From the NCBI GenBank assembly GCA_029263455.1, contig JAJCXM010000008.1, forward strand, positions 124,001-188,000: a DNA stretch of 64,000 bases. The letters are read 5' to 3'. Both the position numbers and the translations under genes were made by a program. This document shows positions 53,787-62,616 of the stretch, piece by piece (position 1 is the first letter of the stretch; the number at the start of each line of letters is the position of its first letter). Under the pieces are notes generated by a model, which had not been told where the DNA came from, ran no database searches, and saw only the letters and a list, made by a program, of their open reading frames with translations. Origin of the DNA: Holophagae bacterium. GTDB taxonomy: Bacteria; Acidobacteriota; Holophagae; Acanthopleuribacterales; Acanthopleuribacteraceae.

Positions 53787-54315
53787 GAATGAGCTAAGTG
53801 ACCAGATTTAGGCATCATCAAACGTAGCAATTCAGGTTAGGTTGTATAGCTGAATTGAGACGAATAATGCAATGCGAACTGTGTCTTCAATCATAAATTA
53901 AAGTAAGACGCATGGCCTTTCGCTTTGTGACGATTGACGTGACGGGCGATAGAGAAATTGAGATCTTGCATAAAACGCGACAGATCACTCTGTCTCTGCG
54001 CCCATTCAAGCGACTTTTTTGGGATGCCGTAAGCGACGTTGCTAGACGTCTAAGCGTTCTTTCATGTCCATCTCACTAAAGGTTTGCTTATCCACGTTTT
54101 TATAGGCAGGTTCTGAGACTTGACGCCTCTATTTCCACCCAATATATTGTGGCATTTCAAAATAGCCGCCCTACGGAAAAATGTGAATGGTCAAATAATA
54201 AATGCAATATGTTGATAATATATCTATTTAATTTGGTAAAATGATATATTGAGCATCTATTATTTGGTTGTGATGTGGCCTAGGATGGATTTGGTTTTGA
54301 ATTTGGGAGGCATCC
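53787..54315. other. AT-rich intergenic region before the PLP enzyme
   Basis: No gene is visible. The last ~120 bases (54180-54270) are strongly AT-rich with TTGATA at 54212 and TAAAAT at 54237, spaced a little wide for a standard promoter. Alternating A/T tracts there are of the kind bound by Lrp-type regulators, and such a gene lies downstream at 55567. A small palindrome TAGACGTCTA is at 54043. Confidence 0.4.
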
Positions 54316-55536
54316 ATGAAAACATTTGACCCTTGTGCCGAAATGGCCTCAGTTCGCCATGAGTTTGGTGAACATGGTGGCGTAAATATGTCCATTGAAG
54401 CATCGACGACCTTTACCGTCATGCACGCGGACACCATGCCCGAAATATTCAGGGGACAATTCGGCCCAGAAACTGGTGGCTGTTACCTGTATGGGCGACA
54501 CTTTAACCCCACCGTTTTCACCCTTGGCCGCCAGTTGGCTGCCATGGAAGGGGCAGAATCGGGCTACTGCAGCTCCAGTGGCATGAGTGCCATTGCAGGG
54601 GCGCTGCTGCAAATTTGTTCACACGCTGAACATATCGTTGCCTCCCATACCCTGTACGGCGGCACCTATGCCTTGCTCAAAGACTATTTGCCGCGCGTGA
54701 CGGACATACGAACCACCTTTGTGGATGTCTCTGACCCTGACAAGATTGAAGCGGCTATTACCACCAGAACCAAGGTCATCTATGTTGAGTCGTTGGCGAA
54801 CCCAACCTTGGTATGTGCCGATATCCCAAAACTGAGCCAAATTGCCAAGAAACACGGACTGATGTTGGTTGTCGACAATACTTTTACCCCCATGATCTTT
54901 TCACCGCTCAAAATGGGTGCTGATGTGGTGGTTCACAGCTTGACTAAATATATTAATGGCGCCTCCGACATTATTGGTGGTGCCATCCTGGGAAGTAAGG
55001 AATTTATTTCCAGTCTGATGGACCTTCACCAAGGAAGTCTGATGCTGCTGGGACCGACCATGGACCCAGAAGTGGCATTTAGGGTCCACATGCGCTTGCC
55101 CCATCTGGCTATTCGTATGAAGGAGCATTCCGCGCGCGCGAAATTCTTTGCAGAACGATTGGCTCAACGGGGTCTTGATGTCATTTATCCTGGATTGCCA
55201 GGACATCGCCAATTTGATTTGTTTTCCTCACTTTGCCATCCCGAATATGGGTATGGAGGTATATTTGCCTTAGATGCCGGAACCGAGGAGCGCGCCAATC
55301 AGCTTATGGAACATTTGCAGATTCAGTGCAATTTTGGGTTTATCGCCGTCAGCCTTGGCTATTTTGAAACGCTTATGTCGTGTTCTGGATCCTCCACTTC
55401 CTCTGAATTGAGTGACGAGGAAAAACGAGAGAGTGGCATTACGCCAGGCCTAATCCGTTTCTCGATCGGTTTGACCGGTGACCTGGAGCAGCGTTGGCAA
55501 CAAATGGAACGCGGCTTAAGATCGGTAGGCATGTAA
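54316..55536 (+). CDS. Cys/Met-metabolism PLP-dependent enzyme (methionine gamma-lyase / cystathionine gamma-lyase type)
   Basis: A 406-residue fold-type I PLP enzyme of the trans-sulfuration family. The PLP lysine is K211 in HSLTKYINGASD. YLYGRHFNPT, SSGMSAIAGALL, the Tyr114-containing HTLYGGTYAL and VVDNTFTPM are family landmarks. The position equivalent to Cys116 of classical methionine gamma-lyase is Gly here (YGGTY rather than YGCT), so the enzyme may be a cystathionine or homocysteine lyase rather than a strict methioninase. The next gene is an Lrp/AsnC regulator, an arrangement known for methionine gamma-lyase loci. The ATG follows GGGAGG. Confidence 0.78.
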   Translation: MKTFDPCAEMASVRHEFGEHGGVNMSIEASTTFTVMHADTMPEIFRGQFGPETGGCYLYGRHFNPTVFTLGRQLAAMEGAESGYCSSSGMSAIAGALLQICSHAEHIVASHTLYGGTYALLKDYLPRVTDIRTTFVDVSDPDKIEAAITTRTKVIYVESLANPTLVCADIPKLSQIAKKHGLMLVVDNTFTPMIFSPLKMGADVVVHSLTKYINGASDIIGGAILGSKEFISSLMDLHQGSLMLLGPTMDPEVAFRVHMRLPHLAIRMKEHSARAKFFAERLAQRGLDVIYPGLPGHRQFDLFSSLCHPEYGYGGIFALDAGTEERANQLMEHLQIQCNFGFIAVSLGYFETLMSCSGSSTSSELSDEEKRESGITPGLIRFSIGLTGDLEQRWQQMERGLRSVGM

Positions 55537-55566
55537 GATAGGCTGTGCTGGCACCTTGCAGAGGAG

Positions 55567-56034
55567 ATGGCTTTGACGCTTGATAAAACCAACCGCAAAA
55601 TTTTGACCCTGCTTCAGCAAAGCGGGCGTATGACCAACCAGGAATTAGCCGAAAAAGTTGGATTGAGTCCCGCTACGACTTTGGAACGCGTCAAAAAGTT
55701 AGAGAAAAACGGATTTATCGAAGGTTTTCGCGCCCTACTCAATGCGGACAAGGTTGGCAAACACCTTTTGGCATTTGTGGCTGTCAGCATGTCGAGTCAT
55801 ACCAGTGCGTCCATGGCGCAATTCAAAGTGGTCATGGACGAAATACCCGAAGTTATGGAGTGTCACCACGTAGCCGGCAATGACGACTATCTGCTGAAAA
55901 TCGCGGTGAAAGACGTGGCATCCTATGAGCATTTGCTGGTGACTCGAATCACCCCATTGCCCTTCATTGCCCGAGTCCGTACCACCTTTATTCTTTCGAC
56001 ATTAAAATATGGAACTGCATTTACATTGGACTAA
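55567..56034 (+). CDS. Lrp/AsnC family transcriptional regulator
   Basis: A 155-residue regulator with an N-terminal helix-turn-helix (LDKTNRKILTLLQQSGRMTNQELAEKVGLSPATTLERVKKL) and a C-terminal RAM ligand-binding domain (VECHHVAGNDDYLLKIAVKD-like). It starts 30 bases after the PLP enzyme, with GAGGAG upstream, and probably regulates that operon in response to an amino acid, most simply a sulfur amino acid. Confidence 0.88.
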   Translation: MALTLDKTNRKILTLLQQSGRMTNQELAEKVGLSPATTLERVKKLEKNGFIEGFRALLNADKVGKHLLAFVAVSMSSHTSASMAQFKVVMDEIPEVMECHHVAGNDDYLLKIAVKDVASYEHLLVTRITPLPFIARVRTTFILSTLKYGTAFTLD

Positions 56035-56077
56035 GTCATGCTTGTAGGGTTCAGCCTATTTTGGTTGGTGCCAGAAG

Positions 56078-56815
56078 TTATGGGATGATTAGGATGTCCT
56101 TGTCGATTAGTTCCTCGAAATCGGCAAAGGGACGCAGCCTGAACGGGGTTGCTGAGGCTTGGGCCTGCTCAATGCGATCGCTGCGAAAAGTGCGAACCGT
56201 GGATCTTAAATGGTCCCAAGCCAGGACATACCAGACCGGGTAGTTCAAATACATATAATGCGGTTCAACAGCTCGGTCCGTGAGCTTGTTTTTGCCGTCT
56301 CGATACTGAATATTCAAAACCAAACTGAACAAAAAAGCCCGGTTGATGGCTTCGACACCCCGTTTTTGACTTTTTTCAAAGCTGGATAACACGGTCGGCG
56401 AAGCCCAACCCCCAATTCGGATGCGTTCACGCAGTAATTCCATTTTCTGTTTTTGAGGTAAAGACATGAGAGCAAGCAACTTATGACGGATCGAAGTCAG
56501 GTTCTCCATCAAAACCGGTGAATTCATTTTCTCGGCGATGGCAAGACTAATAAACAGGTCAATGGCCTCTGAATTACTCAAAGTGAGTTTCCCTATCCCC
56601 CAACTTTGCTGCAGCCTGACCCCGCCTCCGCGGCCTCGATCGGAGTCAATGGGCAGTCCGCGCTCGCGCAATAGATCGAGATCTCGATGCAACGTGCGGG
56701 AACTTATCCCCAACGTATTGGCCAGTGCCTGCACGGTTTGGAATTCGTCTGCTTTGAGTAGGGTGACAAGGTAATCAAGCCTAGCAATGTGATGGATGGT
56801 GTCACTTCGCGCCAT
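56078..56815 (-). CDS. WYL-domain transcriptional regulator (YafY/DeoR-like)
   Basis: About 245 residues. An N-terminal winged helix-turn-helix (RLDYLVTLLKADEFQTVQALANTLGISSRTLHRDLDLL) is followed by a WYL ligand-sensing domain (IQYRDGKNKLTDRAVEPHYMYLNYPVWYVLAWDHLR; the usual W-Y-L is W-Y-V here). The start is taken as ATG 56815, matching the family; upstream ATGs to 56902 are possible but run into the leader of the divergent gene. It is divergent from the small gene at 56922 and a good candidate to control it. Confidence 0.82.
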   Translation of the reverse strand: MARSDTIHHIARLDYLVTLLKADEFQTVQALANTLGISSRTLHRDLDLLRERGLPIDSDRGRGGGVRLQQSWGIGKLTLSNSEAIDLFISLAIAEKMNSPVLMENLTSIRHKLLALMSLPQKQKMELLRERIRIGGWASPTVLSSFEKSQKRGVEAINRAFLFSLVLNIQYRDGKNKLTDRAVEPHYMYLNYPVWYVLAWDHLRSTVRTFRSDRIEQAQASATPFRLRPFADFEELIDKDILIIP

Positions 56816-56921
56816 TATCAAATATGACATTAAATGGCAGCTATGTCGATAAGATGGCTTATCAACCTCTGCAGGCCGGCGCTTGAACAGGTTGATAGTC
56901 ATCAGCCAAGGAGAAAAAGAA

Positions 56922-57422
56922 ATGCAAAGTTTACGGCAGTCAGCGCCTCATTCACCCAGCGATTTTGATTTTGAAATTGGCGACTGGAGCGTCCAACACC
57001 GGCGACGAAAAGATCTGTTAAACACTTCGGATGAATGGATTGAGTTTGACGGCTTTTCTTCTACCCGCAAAATTCTAGGCGGATTTGGCAACCTAGAAGA
57101 AAACCTGCTTCACTTTCCTGGCCAATCCTACCGAGCGATTGCCCTTCGCTCCTATCATGCAGAAACCCAAACCTGGTCCATTTGGTGGTTGGATGGCCGA
57201 AACCCACATGCCTTGGACAGCCCAGTGATTGGGCGCTTCGCAAAGGGTATTGGCCTCTTCTGCGCGGATGAGGTGTTCTTGGGTGTACCCACACGAGTAA
57301 GGTTCATTTGGGATACCACCGACCCCGGTCAGCCATGCTGGGAACAAGCTTTTTCGCAAGATAGTGGTGAAACCTGGGACACCAATTGGCACATGACCTT
57401 CACAAAGAAATCGCGCATTTAA
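56922..57422 (+). CDS. small DUF1579-like protein
   Basis: A protein of about 166 residues with no signal peptide. It shows the DFDFEIGDWSVQHRRR opening and the FPGQSYRAIALRSYHAETQTW and WLDGRNP segments of a lipocalin-like family related to DUF1579. The function is unknown. The start ATG 56922 lies behind CAAGGAGAAAAAG, so the longer frame from 56883 is rejected. It is divergently arranged with a WYL regulator, as often seen for regulator-target pairs. Confidence 0.65.
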   Translation: MQSLRQSAPHSPSDFDFEIGDWSVQHRRRKDLLNTSDEWIEFDGFSSTRKILGGFGNLEENLLHFPGQSYRAIALRSYHAETQTWSIWWLDGRNPHALDSPVIGRFAKGIGLFCADEVFLGVPTRVRFIWDTTDPGQPCWEQAFSQDSGETWDTNWHMTFTKKSRI

Positions 57423-58330
57423 GGGGGAGTCTGATTCAGATTTGAAGCGATCGCGCTAATGTCGCCCTCTTCGTCCGGTCGCGGCCATGGACGTACATTG
57501 CAATAGATCGGTTCAGGTCCTACATAAAGCGCGATAAATCGGTCTAGCGTTTTGACTATTCGTTGAGTCGCCATTCGAACCATTTGCGGATGACGTAATC
57601 GACGCTGACATCGTCATCAAATAGGAAAGCCTGCTTGCTGTGCCATGGCTTAAACGAAGGTGGGATGCACAGTGCGATTCATGACGTGATAGGCCTGACC
57701 ATCTAAATGAGAATTCAAACTTGAAACCCTCGACGTAAGTACCCCACTGGCTGAGTTGACTGGCTGAACATAGGTTCCTAAATAGAATAATCAAGTATCT
57801 ATGGGATATTAACCGATGGTGTCGAGCTAAATACAGGATGAGTTTTGACTAGAGAAACCCGCCTCGTTTTCAGGTTCTTAGTCACGCAGAAGTCAAAGAG
57901 TTATACGGGGTCACGGAATTGAATGCCATAGTCATTGATGTTAGCAAGTTTGAATTTCTGTTTCTCTAAGCTCACTACTTCGGCCAGTCCCGCCAGGTCG
58001 AGCGATGTCCTAACGTTTTCGTACCACTTTTCTCTTCCGCCTATAAATTGTGCATGCATTCCGGCCGATCTTTTGAATCCTCGTAGAATGTTTCAAGTTC
58101 AATTAATGCATGATCCCTGGCACCTAAATGACATGACAAAAGAATGGTGTCTCGGTAAATCAATGGCCAGCTTCTGCCACGACCCGCACCACATTTTCCA
58201 GACAGGGCAATTGGTACAGGTCTTACATAGGGCAAACTGAAACGCTGAGCATTACCGTGTGATCGTATCGTTTTTCCGCTGTCGCGTAGGTCGATCATCA
58301 CACCTATCCGTTTCGTAGGGGGTCCAGGCC
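57423..58330. other. gene-poor region with decayed sequences
   Basis: About 900 bases with no frame that I can support. It contains copy B of the decayed repeat. Several short frames near 58041-58334 have no recognisable family and no ribosome site. Probably remnant DNA. Confidence 0.5.
57611..57700. repeat. decayed repeat, copy B
   Basis: Partner of the copy at 50791-50880, same orientation, about 70 of 90 bases identical by eye. On the minus strand this copy keeps a longer open frame (KPWHSKQAFLFDDDV, ending KWFEWRLNE and a stop). It may be the tail of a lost gene family or element. Confidence 0.6.
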
Positions 58331-61300
58331 TCATCGGTGTTGATTTGAACTATTTTCAAGATGGTCATGGGATGTGCGAGCCTGTTCAGGATTCTGCCAC
58401 CGCTCGTAAAGACGAACAAGACGATCAATACATGATTGCGTTGGATTAGTATCTGGGCCACGAGTCTGTACTAGTCCCTCGTAGCACTTCATTAGTTCGC
58501 GTTCTGCTTCTTCGAATAATCCCTTTTCGGTCTTAACTGAAGCAAGAATGCTCCGTGCGTCAAAGATACGCCAATGGCCAACGGGCATGCATTCTACGGT
58601 AATCGCTAAAGCAAGCTGAGCGGCGCTCTCGGCCTCATCGAGACGACTTTGGACAACCAAAACCTCCGCGAGCCTGGCCCAGGCCAATCCAACCAACCAA
58701 TGTCGTTCACCGCGTTGTCGTTGAAATATGTCCAAGGCTTTGCGATTGAGAACTTCGGCTTCTGGGTAGCGGCTCTGCTTGCGATAGGCCAAAGCTAACA
58801 CCATCATGACTTCTGCTGTCGAGGAATGGAGCCCGCCCCAACATCGAAGGCGCTTGTCGAGAGCGCGGCAAAGGTAACTCTCCGAGGATTCGTAGTCCTC
58901 TAGCAAATACCTTATCGATCCGATGCGAAATTCGTAATCGGCAAGCTGTGCCAGATTCTCGGGATGAACATCCATATTAATATCCAGCGCCTGCATGAAA
59001 AGGGTTTCTGCCTCACTGAATTCTCCAATTCCGATGAGTTGCTGTGCCAATCCCGACATTCTTCTTGCGGTCTCTGGGTGGCATGGCCCCAGCCGATCAT
59101 AGGTTAAAGCTAAGCTTTGGCGTAGCAATTGAACGCCACCATTGATATCACCTAATGAAGACTTGAGCTGGCCAATCCAACTGATTAGGGCTTCAGCAAG
59201 AGGGTGTTTTGGGCCGACGGTCTTAAGGACAATATTTAGTGAATCCGTGTACAAGGCTTCAGCCTCAGCAAATCGACCTTGCAACCAATTGACCTCGGCG
59301 AGAAAGCAAACATCTGCAATGACCTCGGGATGCTCAGGGCCGAGGAGATCTCGGTCAATGTCAAGCGCTTCATGCAATGTGGATTCCGCACGCCACAACT
59401 GGTCTCGGTCCCTGTAAATCTTTGCCTTCTCCTTCAATATCTGCCCAATGAGATAACTATGTGGTGATTCCGGGCGACGTGTTAAGTCATCGGCTCGTTG
59501 CAAAAGTGACATGGCCTTGTCCTGATTGCCGTGCGCGAGAAATGCGGCAGCACAGTCCAAGAGAGCCGGAATGATGGAAGGGTGATCGGCGCCGCGCAAT
59601 CGTCGAATAATATGTACAACATTTTCGTACGTCTGACTTGCCTCGCGGTACGCTCCTGCATGCATGTATACGTCTGCGATCAACTGGAGGCTCACAGGGT
59701 CGGCAGCCTCACCCATATGTGGCAGTACTGGTAGACTGACGGGATTTTGTGACGGATCATGGCCCATTGATCTAAGAATACGGTGATATACGACCAAATC
59801 GCGGAGTTGTTCGCTTTCCTCATTGATCTGCACATGATGTTTAATGGCTATTTCGATTGAATCTAAGGCTTCGCCATAATCAGCCATCAGTTCTTGGATT
59901 GAGGCGAGCTGTCGATACGACTCGGCAATATCTCTCAGCCGCTTGTCGGGCTGGTTCATTCGGGCATTGAGTGCATTCCGCGATAAATCAAGCGCATGGG
60001 CCAAATCACCGAGGTGAACCAGTACCGTTGCAAGTTGGAACTGGGTTGAAGCCGTATTTGCGTCATCATATCCCAACATTTGGATCCGCATGGCTAAAGC
60101 ACGCTCAAGAATGTTTTGGGCGCGCGGTGCGAATCCGATCCCCGAGTAAGCTGATCCCAGGTTGTGCCAAAGTGTTGCTTGAATTTGTGGCTGGTCCCCG
60201 AGTTCGCTTTCGACGCGTTGGGTCATCAGGTCAAGAATCTCGAGGGTAGGGACGGCGGCCCCACGTCCCCATTTGGAATCGGCTTGGCTGATGCCCTCGA
60301 CCAGGAATCGAGCTACGGTTTCAGCTTGCTCCTTTGCGTACTTGGCTTCGCCGTGTTGTATTTGAGCGTAATCCCGTTGCTTCTTGACATGTTGGGACTG
60401 AATTCCGACAACGGTTGCAAATGTGACCAAAAGTAAGAAGAATGTCGTCAGATACGCAGTTGCCCAGGAATGCCGCCGAATGAATTTTGTGAAGTAGTAT
60501 GTTCTTGACGGTGGTCGGGCGGAGATAGGGTGACCATTCAGGTGATATTGGATGTCATCTGCCATCTTTTGCACGGACGAATATCGGTACCGCGGTTCGT
60601 ATTGCAGGGATTTCTGGATGATGTTATCCAGGTCGCCGTCCAGGCGGCGGACCATCGCAGCACGGGTCAAGCCGATACTCCGAAACCGATTGTCATAATA
60701 CGCGTTGTCGGGGTCAATTGAAGAGAGGACCTTGCTGGCCAATGGAACAGACTTATGCTCCCAGTCTTCTTGAATGTCTCGGAGCGTTTTGCCATCCCAA
60801 TGAAATGGACGTGTTCCTGTCAAGAGTTCAAACAGCAATACCCCAAGCGAATACACGTCTGTCGCAGTCGAGATGTGCTCTCCTTTGAATTGCTCGGGAG
60901 CAGCATAACCTGGTGTCATCACGCGCGAATGAGTACTTGTGCGATCGCGATAAAACTCGTCAAGCCTTCTAGCTATGCCGAAATCCAGCACCTTGGGCGT
61001 ACCACACTCATCCACGAGAACATTCCCGGGCTTTATGTCTCGATGGACAATGAGATTACTGTGGGCATAGAACACGACATCACATATGCGAATAAACAAT
61101 CGCAGACGCTGTTCCAAGTTACACTCGGACCGATGGCAATAGTCCGTCACGGGAATACCAGCTACGAAGTCCATTGCAAAGAAGGGTCGACCGTCTCGAG
61201 TGATACCGCTTTCATGTAGGTCAACCAAGCTGGGATGATGTAGTTGAGCCAAGATTCGGATCTCATCGTCGAATCGCGCAGCACGACGAGATCCAGCCAT

Positions 61301-61642
61301 CGTATAGTCTAGAACCTTAAGCGCGACTCTTCCGTGGTCAGGATGGTGAGCTAAGTAAACAGAACTTGAACCTCCACGTCCTATTAAACTCAACACCTCG
61401 TATCCAGGAACTGAATTACGACTCGTCGTTAGGGCACCAAGGTCATCAAAAGCGAATCGGGGACGCATCAATGGTTCTTCCATAAAACGAGACTTACTTT
61501 CCTCGAAACGCAAAAGTGTTAACACAGCATCTCGAAGTTCCTTTTCGCCTTTGCAGGTAGATTCAACGAAGTTGATCCGCAGGTCGGCTTCAAGCGTAAT
61601 CGCCTCGTTGAAAATCGTCTCGATCCGTTTCAGGCTTATCAC
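58331..61642 (-). CDS. Ser/Thr protein kinase with transmembrane helix and TPR tail
   Basis: A 1103-residue kinase. A short N-terminal helical segment precedes the catalytic domain (~75-355) with the glycine loop IGRGGSSSVY, VALKVLD lysine, HRDIKPGNVL catalytic loop, DFG in LDFGIAR, and an activation segment ending in MTPGYAAPEQF. After a juxtamembrane stretch there is one transmembrane helix (TAYLTTFFLLLVTFATVVG, ~400-420). About 650 residues of tetratricopeptide repeats follow, on the other side of the membrane. The start ATG overlaps the stop of the ECF sigma gene, so the two form one operon. In such pairs the kinase is believed to phosphorylate and activate the sigma factor. Confidence 0.9.
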   Translation of the reverse strand: MISLKRIETIFNEAITLEADLRINFVESTCKGEKELRDAVLTLLRFEESKSRFMEEPLMRPRFAFDDLGALTTSRNSVPGYEVLSLIGRGGSSSVYLAHHPDHGRVALKVLDYTMAGSRRAARFDDEIRILAQLHHPSLVDLHESGITRDGRPFFAMDFVAGIPVTDYCHRSECNLEQRLRLFIRICDVVFYAHSNLIVHRDIKPGNVLVDECGTPKVLDFGIARRLDEFYRDRTSTHSRVMTPGYAAPEQFKGEHISTATDVYSLGVLLFELLTGTRPFHWDGKTLRDIQEDWEHKSVPLASKVLSSIDPDNAYYDNRFRSIGLTRAAMVRRLDGDLDNIIQKSLQYEPRYRYSSVQKMADDIQYHLNGHPISARPPSRTYYFTKFIRRHSWATAYLTTFFLLLVTFATVVGIQSQHVKKQRDYAQIQHGEAKYAKEQAETVARFLVEGISQADSKWGRGAAVPTLEILDLMTQRVESELGDQPQIQATLWHNLGSAYSGIGFAPRAQNILERALAMRIQMLGYDDANTASTQFQLATVLVHLGDLAHALDLSRNALNARMNQPDKRLRDIAESYRQLASIQELMADYGEALDSIEIAIKHHVQINEESEQLRDLVVYHRILRSMGHDPSQNPVSLPVLPHMGEAADPVSLQLIADVYMHAGAYREASQTYENVVHIIRRLRGADHPSIIPALLDCAAAFLAHGNQDKAMSLLQRADDLTRRPESPHSYLIGQILKEKAKIYRDRDQLWRAESTLHEALDIDRDLLGPEHPEVIADVCFLAEVNWLQGRFAEAEALYTDSLNIVLKTVGPKHPLAEALISWIGQLKSSLGDINGGVQLLRQSLALTYDRLGPCHPETARRMSGLAQQLIGIGEFSEAETLFMQALDINMDVHPENLAQLADYEFRIGSIRYLLEDYESSESYLCRALDKRLRCWGGLHSSTAEVMMVLALAYRKQSRYPEAEVLNRKALDIFQRQRGERHWLVGLAWARLAEVLVVQSRLDEAESAAQLALAITVECMPVGHWRIFDARSILASVKTEKGLFEEAERELMKCYEGLVQTRGPDTNPTQSCIDRLVRLYERWQNPEQARTSHDHLENSSNQHR

Positions 61643-62217
61643 GTCTGTGAATGACCTGTCTCTCGCAGCGACGTCGCTAGCCAGGCCCGAGCGAACCTCC
61701 AGTGCCTTTTGACGGTCGCCGTGCCTATTTCGAGAATGGCAGCAGTTTCTTCAACACTCATGCCAGCGAAATAGCGAAGTTCAACGACTTTCGCCGCTGC
61801 CGGATGCAACTTATCCAATCGTCTAAGGAGTAATTCAATATCCAGAGCAAGATCTAGCTTGGCATATTCAGCGTCAGAATGAATGTGGTTTTCATTCGAC
61901 GGATGTGTATATGCCTGACGTTTTTGACTACTTCGCTTTCGCTGAAGGTCCCACACGATCCGTCGGATGAGCCGACCGGCGGTTGCAAAGAAATGACCGC
62001 GGTTGGCCCAGATTCGTGTTTCTTGTCCAGCCAATCTTAATAATAACTCTTGTGCTAGGTCAGACACAGGCTCTGTCAAATCTCCTCTGCGACCAAAGTG
62101 CGCGGACATACGGTAAAGCTCAGGATATATGAGTCGCAGGAGTTGATCAGCAGCGGTTTGTGAGCCATTGGCCCATTCATTTAATAGTGAAGTAATTTCT
62201 TCCGAGTCGATAATCAT
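61639..62217 (-). CDS. ECF sigma factor paired with a Ser/Thr kinase
   Basis: A 192-residue sigma factor of the TIGR02999-like group. Region 2 reads EITSLLNEWANGSQTAADQLL, LAQELLLRLAG, WANRGHFFATAGRLIRRIVWD. Region 4 reads VVELRYFAGMSVEETAAILEIGTATVKRHW. This group is common in Acidobacteria and Planctomycetes and lacks an anti-sigma factor; control is thought to come from the linked kinase. Translation is coupled to the kinase gene by a four-base overlap. Confidence 0.88.
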   Translation of the reverse strand: MIIDSEEITSLLNEWANGSQTAADQLLRLIYPELYRMSAHFGRRGDLTEPVSDLAQELLLRLAGQETRIWANRGHFFATAGRLIRRIVWDLQRKRSSQKRQAYTHPSNENHIHSDAEYAKLDLALDIELLLRRLDKLHPAAAKVVELRYFAGMSVEETAAILEIGTATVKRHWRFARAWLATSLRETGHSQT

Positions 62218-62616
62218 TCTTGGCGTAGTACGGAAAAATTGATCCCAATTGTTGCCTTTTTGCGCGTACTCATTGTGTAGGTCCTAATGGGATCCAGAAT
62301 GCCTAGTATAACGACCGTGTTCGGGCAACTCAACGTCTTTCCCAACTGTTCAAAAATACTGGCAGATTGGGCGCGCATCTGAATAAACGGACGCCGAGAG
62401 GAATATTTATCGCACATTCGACAGCATTCATATGTGAGGTCTTGAAGAAGTGAGTACAGTTGAAATTTTTAATGGTATTTCTCCAACCAGTCACTTGGCC
62501 TGCAACATATTGAAAAGGTCTCTGTTGATTCGACTAACGAGCGCCAACGCTTCAAATGAGAAACGTTATGGTGGTTGGCTCGAATTACGTCTACTTGCGA
62601 TGCAACCGGATTTGTC
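62218..62616. other. intergenic region between divergent operons
   Basis: About 400 bases without a convincing gene. It must hold promoters for the sigma-kinase operon and for the DUF354 gene, but I cannot assign them with confidence. Confidence 0.4.

Noticed and set aside
57600-57794. REP-associated (Y1) transposase fragment, because one frame reads YHVMNRTV
   Set aside because: The frame stops within a few codons, no HUH motif is present, and the frame shared by both repeat copies is a different one.
58041-58334. 97-residue minus-strand frame resembling a transposase tail
   Set aside because: I could not match it to any transposase motif; the composition and lack of start signals make it unsupported.
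60755-61219. 154-residue plus-strand frame opposite the kinase domain
   Set aside because: It is a shadow of the conserved kinase coding sequence with no start signal.
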